From assembly GCF_000716595.1 (NCBI RefSeq), contig NZ_JNXC01000020.1, positions 62,001 through 126,000 on the forward strand: DNA of 64,000 nucleotides. The letters are read 5' to 3'. This stretch comes from Saccharothrix sp. NRRL B-16314. Its GTDB lineage: Bacteria; Actinomycetota; Actinomycetes; Mycobacteriales; Pseudonocardiaceae. The translations under genes and the position numbers were made by a program. This document shows, one piece after another, positions 53,865 to 64,000 of the stretch. Under the pieces are notes generated by a model. The model was not told the DNA's origin. It ran no database searches and saw nothing but the letters and a program-made list of their open reading frames with translations. Numbering within the stretch: the stretch's first letter is position 1; every line of letters begins with the position of its first letter.

Positions 53865-55097
53865 GTGAACGAGAACAACAACTCCACGATGTCCTTCGAT
53901 CGGATGCGCAACATGCTCACGCGCGCCGCGGAGATTCGTGAGAGCGAACAGCAGCAGATCTTCGACGCACTGGACGAGATCCACGCGAGGATGTCCCCGC
54001 TCGAATCGCTGGGTTCCGTTCGCAAGCGCCTGTCCGAGCTGCCCGACCGGAACGAGGTCAGCGTGCTGGCCGAGCGCCTGGACGAGGCGCTGGCGAGGTT
54101 GGAGGCGCAGGACAACGCGGTCCAGGGCATCGGGCGGGCCGTCGAAGGCCTGGTCGACAAGCTGGCCAAGCCGTTCGCGCAGCTCGACGGTCGGCTCGAC
54201 GGGGTGGCGGGCCGGTTCGAGGGTGTCGCCGGGCGGATGGACGGGCTGGAGGACAAGCTCTCCCACATCCACAAGCGCCTCGACGACCTCGACGGGCACC
54301 TGGACAAGCAGGACGGCAAGGTCGAGCAGGTGCCGGCGGCGGTGACCGGACCGCTGCGCGAGCGGATCGAGGCGCTGGAAGTCGCGCTGCGCGGGCGTCT
54401 GGACGAGGTGGACGAGGGCGTCCACGAGCACCTGGACGGCACGCGCGAGGCGTTGCAGCGCTCGGTGACGGAGTCGGGCAGCACCCTGCACGGCAAGCTG
54501 GACGAGACGCGGGAAAGCCTCAACACCACGCGGGACGGGCTGCAGGCGGCGCTCACCGAGACGCGCGACTCGCTCACGGCGTCGTTGACGGACACGCGCA
54601 CGACGATGAACGGCAAGCTGGACGAGGCCCGCGAGGCGCTGCACGCGGCGCTGGACGAGACCCGCGACCAGGTCGACGCGACGGACCGGCTGGAGGCGCT
54701 GGCGCAGCGCTTGGAGCAGGTCACGTCCCGCCTCGACACGATGACCACGCGCCTCGACTCGGTCGAGGACGACTTCGCGGCGCGGCTCGGCGAGCTGTCC
54801 GGTGTGGTGGAGCAGGGGATCGCCAAGGTCGAGGGCACCCTGTCCACGCGGCCGGACACGGAATCGCTGGCCGGGCTGGTGCGCAAGAGCAACCAGGAGT
54901 CGGAGCAGCGCATCGGCGGGCAGCTGGACGAGGCGATGGCGACGTTCGCCGAGCTGATCCTCGGCGGCGGCTCCCCCACCCCGCCCCCGCCACCCACCGC
55001 CCTGCCCCGGCCGCAGCGGCGGACCCGGAAGAACGGTCCGAAGTCGAACGACAACCGGAACGTGGACGACGACGACCTGGCTGCCGAAGGCGCCTGA
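53865..55097 (+). CDS. large coiled-coil protein
   Basis: 410 residues, no signal peptide or membrane helix. From about residue 20 to 360 it is a near-continuous coiled coil with 11/22-residue (heptad-hendecad) repeats of the pattern LDxxxxxLxxxLxETR (GKLDETRESLNTTRDGL, GKLDEAREALHAALDET). The C-terminus is Pro-rich then basic (PRPQRRTRKNGPKSN) and acidic at the very end. Such proteins act as cytoskeletal scaffolds or polar-growth components in actinomycetes, though this one is not identifiable by name. GTG start at 53865 in an actinomycete-like context; a terminator hairpin follows. Confidence 0.85.
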   Translation: MNENNNSTMSFDRMRNMLTRAAEIRESEQQQIFDALDEIHARMSPLESLGSVRKRLSELPDRNEVSVLAERLDEALARLEAQDNAVQGIGRAVEGLVDKLAKPFAQLDGRLDGVAGRFEGVAGRMDGLEDKLSHIHKRLDDLDGHLDKQDGKVEQVPAAVTGPLRERIEALEVALRGRLDEVDEGVHEHLDGTREALQRSVTESGSTLHGKLDETRESLNTTRDGLQAALTETRDSLTASLTDTRTTMNGKLDEAREALHAALDETRDQVDATDRLEALAQRLEQVTSRLDTMTTRLDSVEDDFAARLGELSGVVEQGIAKVEGTLSTRPDTESLAGLVRKSNQESEQRIGGQLDEAMATFAELILGGGSPTPPPPPTALPRPQRRTRKNGPKSNDNRNVDDDDLAAEGA

Positions 55098-55110
55098 TCA
55101 CCGACGCCGA

Positions 55111-55147
55111 CAAGGCCCGGTCCGCATCGTGCGGGCCGGGCCTTGTC
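55111..55147 (+). terminator. terminator hairpin after the coiled-coil gene
   Basis: CAAGGCCCGG (55111-55120) pairs perfectly with CCGGGCCTTG (55136-55145); loop of 15 nt that can pair further (CCGCA/TGCGG). No U run, so a GC-type terminator. Confidence 0.75.
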
Positions 55148-55174
55148 GATGTCGTGAGCCGATCGGGTCCGAAC

Positions 55175-55672
55175 TCAGCCCTTTCGCGCCTCTCTCCGAC
55201 GAGTGCCGGTGGACGCGCTCCCCTTCGCATCCTGCGCTGAAGCCACCGTCCGCCGCGTCCTCCCCCGATGTGCGGAAGACTTCGCCTTCGAGCCGGATGT
55301 CGGCTCTCGCCTCTCCGGACGTGGCCGGGCAGCCTCCTCGGACCGCTCGACGACGGCAGCCTCGATGCGGGCCAATCGCTCGTCGATTCGGGCGAGCTCC
55401 TCGCTTTCGGCGAGACGCACACCGTTGACGGCGTGCTCGATGATCTCCCGGACCAACGCCGTGTAACGCATGCCTCGTGATGTGGCGAGCGCCTTCAGCG
55501 CGTCGACGACCTCACCGGGCAACCGGAGTGATGTGGTCTGCATCGGACGCGGATCGGCCCATTCGCCATGTTCCATCTCGGCCGACGTGTCATGGGCGTC
55601 GTAGTGGGCGGCCAGCGCCTCAAGGTCTCGGACCGGCCAAGGAAGGGCCTCGTTCCGCTTCACCATCGTCAT
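55175..55672 (-). CDS. ribbon-helix-helix antitoxin (BrnA/CopG-like)
   Basis: 165 residues. The N-terminus contains WADPRPMQTTSLRLPGEV, followed by an RHH fold (about residues 45-85: TSLRL strand, VVDALKALATSRGMRY, ALVREIIEHAV). A long charged, Lys/Arg-rich tail follows (about 100-165). RHH proteins of this kind neutralise BrnT-type RNase toxins and repress their own operon. ATG at 55672 overlaps the end of the toxin remnant upstream (TGATG), the normal brnT-brnA order. The antitoxin is intact while the toxin is broken. Confidence 0.85.
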   Translation of the reverse strand: MTMVKRNEALPWPVRDLEALAAHYDAHDTSAEMEHGEWADPRPMQTTSLRLPGEVVDALKALATSRGMRYTALVREIIEHAVNGVRLAESEELARIDERLARIEAAVVERSEEAARPRPERREPTSGSKAKSSAHRGRTRRTVASAQDAKGSASTGTRRREARKG

Positions 55673-55938
55673 CACCGTGCCTTCCTCTGGAAGGTCTTCT
55701 TCTCTCTGGAAGTCATGTCCCGCGCGGTAACGATGAAAGCTTCACCGTTGTCTTCAACAGCCACTACGAGCAGGTACCGACCTGCATAGGTGCGGCCGTA
55801 CATCAGGATCGTGTCGCCCTTGCCTTCGGCCTGCCATCAGGGACGTTCGAGGACCGCCTCCTTGGCCTCGTCCAGACTCACGCCGTGGTGTGCGATGTGA
55901 TCAGCCGACCACGCGCTGTCTTTGACGCTCCGGAACAC
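55672..55938 (-). pseudogene. BrnT-like toxin interrupted by an in-frame TGA
   Basis: Read from GTG 55938 the frame gives VFRSVKDSAWSADHIAHHG, continuing VSLDEAKEAVLERP, then a TGA at 55839-55837 (codon 34). In the same frame it resumes WQAEGKGDTILMYGRTYAGR, then YLLVVAVEDNGEAFIVTARD, ending MTSREKKTFQRKAR and TGA at 55674-55672. The pieces together are the complete BrnT RNase-toxin family sequence, including the HxxRHG-like start and the VTARDMT-x-x-E-K-K ending. So one nonsense mutation (or a sequencing error) disables an otherwise full 88-codon gene. It overlaps the start of the intact RHH antitoxin. Confidence 0.75.
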
Positions 55939-56030
55939 CCACCCAAGTGGAATACGAACGCATTGCGTTGCCACGGCCACCAACAGCGCGTCATGCGACG
56001 AGCCGCTCCGCGGTGTCGGTCGCGCGGGGT

Positions 56031-57304
<1,274 letters not shown>

Positions 57305-57308
<4 letters not shown>

Positions 57309-57694
57309 GGCAGGTCCTCCGGACCGAACGCGTCGGGCAGCACCGAGGTCATCGGCAGCACGCCGGACGGCGTGTCGATCAGGCACGACCCGCCGCCGAG
57401 CTCGTAGATCACCTGGCGGCACCGGCCGCACGGCATCAGCAGGTCACCGGCGCCGCTGCGGCACGCCAGGGCCACCAGCCTGCCGCCGCCGGTCAGGAAG
57501 AACTGACCCGCCAACGTGCACTCGGCGCACAGGCCGACGCCGTAGGCGGCGTTCTCGACGTTGCAGCCGACCACGATCCGGCCGTCGTCGCACACCGCCG
57601 CCGCACCCACCCGCAACCCCGAGTACGGGCAGTAGGCGGACTGGGCGGCCTCGACGGCACGGGCCCGCAGCAGGTCCCAGTCGACGTCAACCAC
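57305..57694 (-). CDS. cdd: cytidine deaminase
   Basis: Converts (deoxy)cytidine to (deoxy)uridine. 129 residues, the short tetrameric form: YCPYSGLRVGAA, CNVENAAYGVGLCAECT (catalytic CAE), and the zinc pair PCGRCRQ. GTG 57694 overlaps the preceding permease stop by 8 nt. Supplies deoxyuridine/uridine for DeoA within the same operon. Confidence 0.97.
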
Positions 57695-58952
57695 GGCGGT
57701 ACACCACCCCGTCCGCGGCGGGCATGCGCAATCGTTGGGACGCGACCGCCAGCACGATCAACGTCACCAGGTGCGGCGCGTACGTGGTCAGCTCGCTCGG
57801 CACCTCGTCCACCGAGTAGTACACGGCGTACAGGAGACCGGCGGCCAGGATGCCGAACGCGGCGGCGAACCAGCGGCGGCGGACCAGCTGCCAGATCACG
57901 ATCACGACCAGCAGCAGCACCGCGCCGTAGACCAGCGCGAGGAACGTCTTGCCACCGGACCGCAGCTGCAAGCCGTCCGCGTACCCGAACAGGGCCGCGC
58001 CGCCGAGCAGGCCACCGGGCCGCCAGTTGCCGAAGATCATCGCGGCCAGGCCGATGAACCCGCGGCCGTTGGTCTGGCCTTCGAGGTACCCGGGCTGGCC
58101 GGGGTTGAGCACGAGCGCCGCGCCGCCGATGCCGGCCAGCGCGCCGGACGCGATCACGGCGGCGTACTTGTACCGGTAGACGTTGACGCCCAGCGACTCC
58201 GCGGCCACCGGGTTCTCGCCGCACGACCGCAGCCGCAGCCCGAACCGGGTGCGCCACAGCACCAGGTAGCTGCCGACCACCAGCACGATCGCCAGCATCG
58301 TCAACGGCGACACACCGGTGACGAGGCCGCGCAGGATGCCGGCGACGTCCGACAGCCCGACCCGTTGCTGCGCCTCCAGCGACCCGAGCCAGTCCGACAG
58401 CCCGGACGCCGAGTACGTGTCGAACTTCGGCACGGACGGCGACTCGCGGGGGTTGCTCGACAGCGGGAAGAAGATCAGCGTGGACAGGTACTTGGTCAGA
58501 CCGGCCCCGAGCAGGTTGATCGCCACACCGGACACGATGTGGTTCACGCCGAACGTCACGGTCGCGATCGCGTGCAGCAACCCGCCCAGCGCGCCGAACA
58601 CGGCCGCCGACACGAGCGCCGCCCACGGACCCCACTGGTACCCGGCCCACGCCGCGCCCCACGTGCCCATGATCATCATACCTTCGAGGCCGATGTTCAC
58701 CACGCCCGCGCGTTCCGCCCAGAGGCCGCCGAGGGCCGCGAGCAGGATCGGCAGCGCCAGCCGCACGGCGGTCTGGATGGTGCCGGTGGAGGTCAGCTGC
58801 GGCACACCGGTCAGGTACGACGTGGTGGACAGCAGCACGACCGCGCCCGCCACGCCCAGCGCGCCGATCGCCCAACCGGGGATGCGCCGCGCCTTCCGGG
58901 GCGGCGGCACGGTCGAAGGTGCCTCTGACGGGTTCATCAAGGAAGTGCTCAT
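57687..58952 (-). CDS. nucleoside ABC transporter permease (second)
   Basis: 421 residues with about nine to ten predicted helices and a Pro-rich N-terminal cytosolic tail (PPPRKARRIPGW). Family motifs: ALGGLWAERAGVVNIGLEGM, then MIMGTWGAAWA (as consecutive elements), GVNHIVSGVAINLLG and GRGFIGLAAMIFGNW of the BPD_transp_2 branched-chain-like permeases used by BMP-type nucleoside importers (YufQ/NupQ-like). ATG 58952 overlaps the first permease's stop (ATGA). Works as a heterodimer with that permease. Confidence 0.93.
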   Translation of the reverse strand: MSTSLMNPSEAPSTVPPPRKARRIPGWAIGALGVAGAVVLLSTTSYLTGVPQLTSTGTIQTAVRLALPILLAALGGLWAERAGVVNIGLEGMMIMGTWGAAWAGYQWGPWAALVSAAVFGALGGLLHAIATVTFGVNHIVSGVAINLLGAGLTKYLSTLIFFPLSSNPRESPSVPKFDTYSASGLSDWLGSLEAQQRVGLSDVAGILRGLVTGVSPLTMLAIVLVVGSYLVLWRTRFGLRLRSCGENPVAAESLGVNVYRYKYAAVIASGALAGIGGAALVLNPGQPGYLEGQTNGRGFIGLAAMIFGNWRPGGLLGGAALFGYADGLQLRSGGKTFLALVYGAVLLLVVIVIWQLVRRRWFAAAFGILAAGLLYAVYYSVDEVPSELTTYAPHLVTLIVLAVASQRLRMPAADGVVYRRG

Positions 58953-60018
58953 GCCGCATCCACCGTCCCGAGCTGCCGACCGACCTGCCGCTGTTGAGCG
59001 GCCAGTTCGAACCGGCGGACCACCTCGTACGCGACGACGACCGACAGCACGATCGCCCCCTGCATGATCGTCACGATCTCCCTGGGCACCTGCACGTTGT
59101 CCAACGCCAGGCCCGACTTGTCCAGGAACGCCCACAGCAGCGCGGCGAACGCGATTCCGCCCGGGTGGTTGCGCCCCAGCAACGCGATAGCGATGCCGGA
59201 GAAGCCGATCCCGGCCGGGAAGTTCAGGTTGTACGTGTGGTCGCGGCCCAGGATCTCGGGCATCGAGACCAGCCCGGCGATACCACCGGACAGCAGCATC
59301 GCGATCAGCACCATCTTCTTGGCGTTCACACCGCCGGCGGCGGCGGCCGTCGACGACTCGCCGGACGCCCGCAGCTCGAAGCCGAACCGGGTGCGGTTCA
59401 TCATCACCCAGTAGCCGATGCCGAGCAGCGCGGCCAGGAACACCAGGCCGAACACCGTGCCGGACGAGCCGAACGAGATGCCGGGCACCCAGCCGCTGTG
59501 CGGGATCTCCGGCGTGCGGATGTTGTTGCCGCGCAACTCGCCGAACACGTCCGAGCCGATCAGGTACGCCGCCAGGCCCAGCGCCAGCCCGTTCATCATG
59601 ATGGTCGAGATGACCTCGTTGACGCCGCGCGTCACCTTGAGGATCGCCGGCACCGCGGCCCACAGCGCGCCCGCGACGGCGGCCGTCAGGATGATCACCA
59701 GGGCGTGCAGGCCGGGCGGCAGCACGATCGAGCCGCCGACCACGGCCGCGACGACCGCCGCGACCCGGTACTGGCCCTCGACACCGATGTTGAACAGGTT
59801 CATCTGGAACCCGATCGCCACCGCGAGCGCCGCGATGTAGTACGTGCCGGTGCTGTTGACGATGTCGACGGCGGTGGTGCCCTGACCGATCTGGGACAGC
59901 ATCACCCCGAACGCCCGCAGCGGGTTCGCGCCGGACACCACCAGCGCGATACCGCACAGCAGGGCGGAGAACAGGATCGCCAGCACGGGCGGCAGGAGCT
60001 TGCCGCGCAACATTCCCA

Positions 60019-60019
<1 letters not shown>
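58949..60019 (-). CDS. nucleoside ABC transporter permease (first)
   Basis: 356 residues, about ten hydrophobic segments. Motifs typical of the BPD_transp_2 (YufP/NupP-like) family: AIGFQMNLFNIGVEGQYRVA, VNEVISTIMMNGLALGLAAY, RTRFGFELRASGESSTAAAA, FSGIAIALLGRNHPGG. Its ATG shares one base with the ATPase stop (TAATG). Forms the membrane channel with the second permease downstream. Confidence 0.93.
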
Positions 60020-61608
<1,589 letters not shown>

Positions 61609-61650
61609 GGAAGCTCCGTCTGATCTCCGGCTGCGCCGGGGCTAACCACG

Positions 61651-61685
61651 CACTGGGCCCCGCGAGGGTGCTCGCAGGGCCCAGT
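61651..61685 (-). terminator. intra-operon hairpin between the binding protein and ATPase genes
   Basis: CACTGGGCCC pairs with GGGCCCAGTG, then after one mismatch GCGAG pairs with CTCGC across GGTG: a 15-bp stem at 61651-61685 with a tetraloop. It lies 20 bp after the binding-protein stop and 43 bp before the ATPase start. Likely a partial terminator or mRNA-stabilising element that lets the binding protein be made in excess. Confidence 0.75.
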
Positions 61686-61705
61686 GCGCCGGAGGCCGGA
61701 TGGGG

Positions 61706-62851
61706 TTACGGCGCGGACTTGACCTTGATCTTGCCCTCGATGATCTGGGCCTTGTAGCCCTCGAGGACGGCCTTCAGGTTCTCGTCGATCTTGCCGCCGG
61801 AGGTGGCGTAGCCGACGCCGTCGACGGACAGGTCGAACACCTTGGGCAGGCTGGCCACGTCGTTCTTGGCGACCGCGCGGACGAACTCGTACACCGCGAC
61901 GTCGACCCGCTTCAGCATGGACGAGACGATGACGTCCTTCGACTCCTCGACCGTCTTCTGGTTGTACTGGTCGGAGTCGACGCCGATGGCCTTGACGCCG
62001 GCCGTCTTGGCGGCCGAGAACACGCCCTTGCCGGACGCGCCGGCAGCGTGGTAGAGCACGTCGGCGCCGGCCTCGATCTGACCGGTCGCGGCCTCGCCGC
62101 CCTTGGTCGGGTCCTGGAAGCCGGTGAAGTCGCCCGCCGGGGTCAGGTACTTCTTCTCGATCTTGATGTCCGGAGCGGCGGTCTTCGCGCCCTGCTCGTA
62201 GCCCGCGTCGAACTTCTGGATCAGCGGGATCTCGACACCGCCGACGAAGCCGACGTGGCACTTCTTGGACTGGTAGGCGGCGATGACGCCCGCCAGGAAG
62301 GAGCCCTGCTCCTCGGCGAACAGCAGCGGCGTCACGTTCGCCGCGCCCTCCACCGCACCGTCCACGATCGCGAACTTGACGTTCGGGAACTCCGGCGCGA
62401 CGACGGCCAGCGACTCGGCGTAGGCGAAGCCGACACCGATGATCGGGCTGAAGCCCTCGCCCGCGAGCTGGCGGAGCCGGGTGAGCTTGGCGTCCTCCGG
62501 CTCGTTCGGCGCGGCGGTCAGCTCCTTGACGTTCTCCGGCTTGATGCCCAGCTCGGCCTTGGCCTTGTCCAGGCCGGCCGCGGCGGAGTCGTTGAACGAC
62601 GCGTCGCCCCGACCACCGATGTCGTAGGCCAGGCCCACCTTCAGGGCACTGCCGTCGACCTTCTCGTCCGAGGCGGCCTTGCTGGAGGTCGCGGCGGCTG
62701 CCGGCGGCTTGTCAGCCAGCTTGCAGCCCTCGGCGGTGTTGGTCGACCCGGACCCCTGGGTTCCACCAGTGTCCTTGGCGCAGGCGGCCATCGACAGAAC
62801 GCTGGTCAGCGCGATCGCGGCCACCGCGAGGCCACGCATTCGACGACGCAC
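61706..62851 (-). CDS. BMP-family nucleoside-binding lipoprotein
   Basis: 381 residues. Signal sequence with lipobox (LAVAAIALTSVLSMAAC, Cys at about residue 21), a Gly/Ser/Lys linker, then the Med/BMP-type periplasmic-binding fold: VGLAYDIGGRGDASFNDSAA, IIGVGFAYAESLAVVA, FLAGVIAAYQSKKCHVGFVG, YHAAGASGKGVFSAAK and VDSDQYNQ. BMP proteins bind purine or pyrimidine nucleosides. GTG at 62851 follows GGGAGGGAG; the long frame upstream is unsupported. First gene of binding protein-ATPase-permease-permease-cdd-deoA. Confidence 0.94.
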   Translation of the reverse strand: MRRRMRGLAVAAIALTSVLSMAACAKDTGGTQGSGSTNTAEGCKLADKPPAAAATSSKAASDEKVDGSALKVGLAYDIGGRGDASFNDSAAAGLDKAKAELGIKPENVKELTAAPNEPEDAKLTRLRQLAGEGFSPIIGVGFAYAESLAVVAPEFPNVKFAIVDGAVEGAANVTPLLFAEEQGSFLAGVIAAYQSKKCHVGFVGGVEIPLIQKFDAGYEQGAKTAAPDIKIEKKYLTPAGDFTGFQDPTKGGEAATGQIEAGADVLYHAAGASGKGVFSAAKTAGVKAIGVDSDQYNQKTVEESKDVIVSSMLKRVDVAVYEFVRAVAKNDVASLPKVFDLSVDGVGYATSGGKIDENLKAVLEGYKAQIIEGKIKVKSAP

Positions 62852-63211
62852 GGCTCGTCTCCCTCCCTGCTCGTCTAGGAGCAGACAAATGCCGACGGCG
62901 TGGCCGTCGGGGCTTCCGAGTGGCGAACCGTACCCCGTAGTAATGAGACCCGCGCACGCACCGGTCCGCCGTGACCTAATCGTTGGTGGGAACACCCCGC
63001 ACCGCCACTCGGGGTGATTCACCGACTACGGCGTCGGACTGCCGCCGTGGCCGATCATCGCTGGTCCACGGCCGGCGACGGGCCGGAGCGGGCGGCGGGC
63101 GGACAGGGGTTCGGTACACCGCAGGCTCACCCGTTGGTGGGGCGTTGGGGCGGCGTTGGCGGCCTCCGGTCGACTCCAGGGTGCACCGCTTTCCACCCCA
63201 GGAGGTTGACC
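62852..63211. other. 360-bp divergent intergenic region
   Basis: Between the BMP lipoprotein (minus) and the YbaB-like gene (plus). A TACGGT (about 62929-62934, minus strand) is a -10 candidate for the importer operon. A stable hairpin lies at 62892-62910, and a small palindrome GGTGATTCACC at 63013-63023. No gene was recognised. Confidence 0.5.
62892..62910 (-). promoter_or_regulatory. hairpin in the BMP gene leader
   Basis: CCGACGGC / GCCGTCGG 8-bp perfect stem with a 3-nt loop, about 40 nt upstream of the GTG. It could be an mRNA stabiliser or part of an attenuator; no purine-riboswitch consensus was recognised. Confidence 0.45.
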
Positions 63212-63718
63212 TTGGACCCCCAGCAGTGGCTCGACAACTTCGAGGCCAAGCTGGCCGATCTCCAGCGGAAGTCGGCGGACCTCCAGGAGAACTTCGAGAA
63301 CTCGCAGGCCACGGCCGCCAGCCCGGACGGCGCGGTGACGATCACCGTCGGCCCCAACGGCGGCCTGCTGAACATCCAGCTCGGCCACCGCGCCACCGAA
63401 CTCGGCTCCGCCCGCCTCACCGCCCTGATCATGCAGACGGCCAAGGTCGCGCAGAAGCAGGCCGCGCAGAAGGTGATGGCCGCGTTCGAACCGCTCGGTG
63501 AGGGCACCGAGGCCATGCAGATGGTGAGCGACGCCATCCCGGACGACGACGAGCCGCAGGACGACGGGCACGACTACGTCGAACCGGACGACGTCGAACC
63601 GGAGCCCGCGCCGGTCCCCGCCGCGCCCCGGCCCGTTCCCCAGACGCAGATGCCGTCGCGGCCGGTGCGCAGGACGCACGCCGGTGACGACGAGGACGAC
63701 GAGAACCACCCCTGGTGA
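63212..63718 (+). CDS. YbaB/EbfC-family protein with acidic tail
   Basis: 168 residues from TTG at 63212, selected because AGGAGG ends 6 nt upstream and the protein then begins MDPQQWLDNFEAKLADLQRK (YbaB-like helix). ASPDGAVTITVGPNGGLLNI is the diagnostic beta element, RLTALIMQTAKVAQKQAAQ the second helix. The C-terminal third is Asp/Glu/Pro-rich (DDDEPQDD, EPDDVEPEP). Paralogous in layout to the gene at 50516-51058. Precedes, by 16 bp, a truncated gene, again an ESX-like arrangement. Confidence 0.85.
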   Translation: MDPQQWLDNFEAKLADLQRKSADLQENFENSQATAASPDGAVTITVGPNGGLLNIQLGHRATELGSARLTALIMQTAKVAQKQAAQKVMAAFEPLGEGTEAMQMVSDAIPDDDEPQDDGHDYVEPDDVEPEPAPVPAAPRPVPQTQMPSRPVRRTHAGDDEDDENHPW

Positions 63719-63734
63719 CGAGGAGAGCTGACCG

Positions 63735-64000
63735 ATGACCGCCCCCGACACCCCGATCTCCTCGCCACCCGGCATGGAGATCACCGAGAAGAACAAGTTC
63801 AAGGGCTCCCTGTTCATCTCGGCCTGGGACGAGATGATCACCACGATCGGCAAGGACGCGGAGACCGAGACCGAGAAGGCCCTCGACATCACGTTCGCCG
63901 CGATCGGCGCCGCGTCGTCCACGGCCATGCTGGCGGTCGACCCGCTGGGCACGTTGCTCGGCGCGGGCATCGGCTGGCTGATCGAGCACGTGTCGTTCCT
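63735..64000 (+). CDS. WXG100-like / ESX-type large protein, 5' part
   Basis: The first 88 codons only; it runs off the window. It begins MTAPDTPISSPPGMEITEKN and has a mostly helical region with GTLLGAGIGWLIEHVSF, a pattern seen at the N-termini of ESX-associated toxins and WXG-type proteins that follow YbaB-like genes. GAGGAG lies upstream of the ATG at 63735. The C-terminal effector part, if any, is outside the window, so the function cannot be assigned. Confidence 0.65.
   Translation, partial: MTAPDTPISSPPGMEITEKNKFKGSLFISAWDEMITTIGKDAETETEKALDITFAAIGAASSTAMLAVDPLGTLLGAGIGWLIEHVSF

Noticed and set aside
61651..61685. Riboswitch in the importer operon
   Set aside because: A simple hairpin without a conserved junction or purine-riboswitch core; treated as a partial terminator.

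Overview
This is a 64 kb window of very GC-rich chromosomal DNA with GTG/TTG starts, 4-nt ATGA/GTGA gene overlaps, leaderless promoters (TANNNT 6-7 nt before the start codon) and an XRE/DUF397 gene pair. All of this points to a filamentous actinobacterium; Pseudonocardiales (Saccharothrix/Lentzea/Actinosynnema-like) is my best inference. From memory, the housekeeping backbone follows the Mycobacterium tuberculosis Rv3302c-Rv3315c block (glpD2, lpdA, amiA1/amiB1, deoD, pmmB, upp, Rv3311, add, deoA, cdd). Accessory genes are inserted between these anchors. No rRNA, tRNA, CRISPR array or insertion sequence was recognised.

Layout. 1-0.7 kb: the 3' end of a DUF559-type nuclease-like gene and a gamma-glutamylcyclotransferase-like gene meeting at a 22-nt-period repeat. 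0.9-6.5 kb: LpdA-type quinone reductase and glycerol catabolism (glpK, glpF, divergent glpD). 6.5-10 kb: a frameshifted hypothetical gene and two M20 amidohydrolases. 10-15.1 kb: methylmalonyl-CoA mutase operon mutA-mutB-meaB. 15.2-19.5 kb: membrane Ser/Thr kinase, purine nucleoside phosphorylase, PmmB-type sugar phosphomutase. 19.4-27 kb (accessory): a flavodoxin-fold protein, a MerR-controlled pair of aldo/keto reductases, a degraded Doc-type toxin locus with an exact LexA box, RHH antitoxin, TetR regulator, GH18 chitinase with two DasR-like sites, and an NmrA-type SDR. 27.0-27.2 kb: a large 22-nt-unit inverted repeat. 27.2-34.1 kb: upp and, diverging from it, a 1,759-residue trypsin / dead phosphoesterase / NACHT / pentapeptide / WD40 protein, coupled to a Gfo/Idh oxidoreductase.

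34.1-39.2 kb: XRE-DUF397-lipoprotein set, DUF1707 protein, and a Thr-rich membrane protein with a deacetylase/glycosyltransferase fusion. 39.3-42.6 kb: deoC and two aldehyde dehydrogenase genes, the second a half gene. 42.6-46.6 kb: an ECF sigma / zinc-finger anti-sigma / ABC transporter operon. 46.7-48.5 kb: a Fic toxin with a Panacea (DUF4065) partner, and an SMI1/KNR4-like gene. 48.6-51.1 kb: EspC-like, NlpC/P60 and two YbaB-like genes (type VII secretion flavour). 51.1-53.5 kb: Rv3311-like gene and add. 53.9-55.1 kb: coiled-coil protein. 55.2-55.9 kb: RHH antitoxin with a BrnT-like toxin broken by an in-frame stop. 56-62.9 kb: BMP-type nucleoside ABC importer in one operon with cdd and deoA. 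63.2 kb to the end: another YbaB-like gene and a truncated gene.

How it works together. The window carries an almost complete nucleoside salvage route. The importer (BMP lipoprotein, ATPase, two permeases) brings nucleosides in, Cdd and Add deaminate them, and PunA and DeoA split off (deoxy)ribose-1-phosphate. A PmmB-type mutase could isomerise this to the 5-phosphate, DeoC cleaves deoxyribose-5-phosphate to acetaldehyde and glyceraldehyde-3-phosphate, and an adjacent aldehyde dehydrogenase can oxidise the acetaldehyde; Upp recovers uracil. Glycerol and methylmalonyl-CoA operons add carbon catabolism. The accessory parts are rich in conflict-type genes: the NACHT protein, Panacea-Fic, and RHH-Doc and RHH-BrnT loci in two stages of decay.
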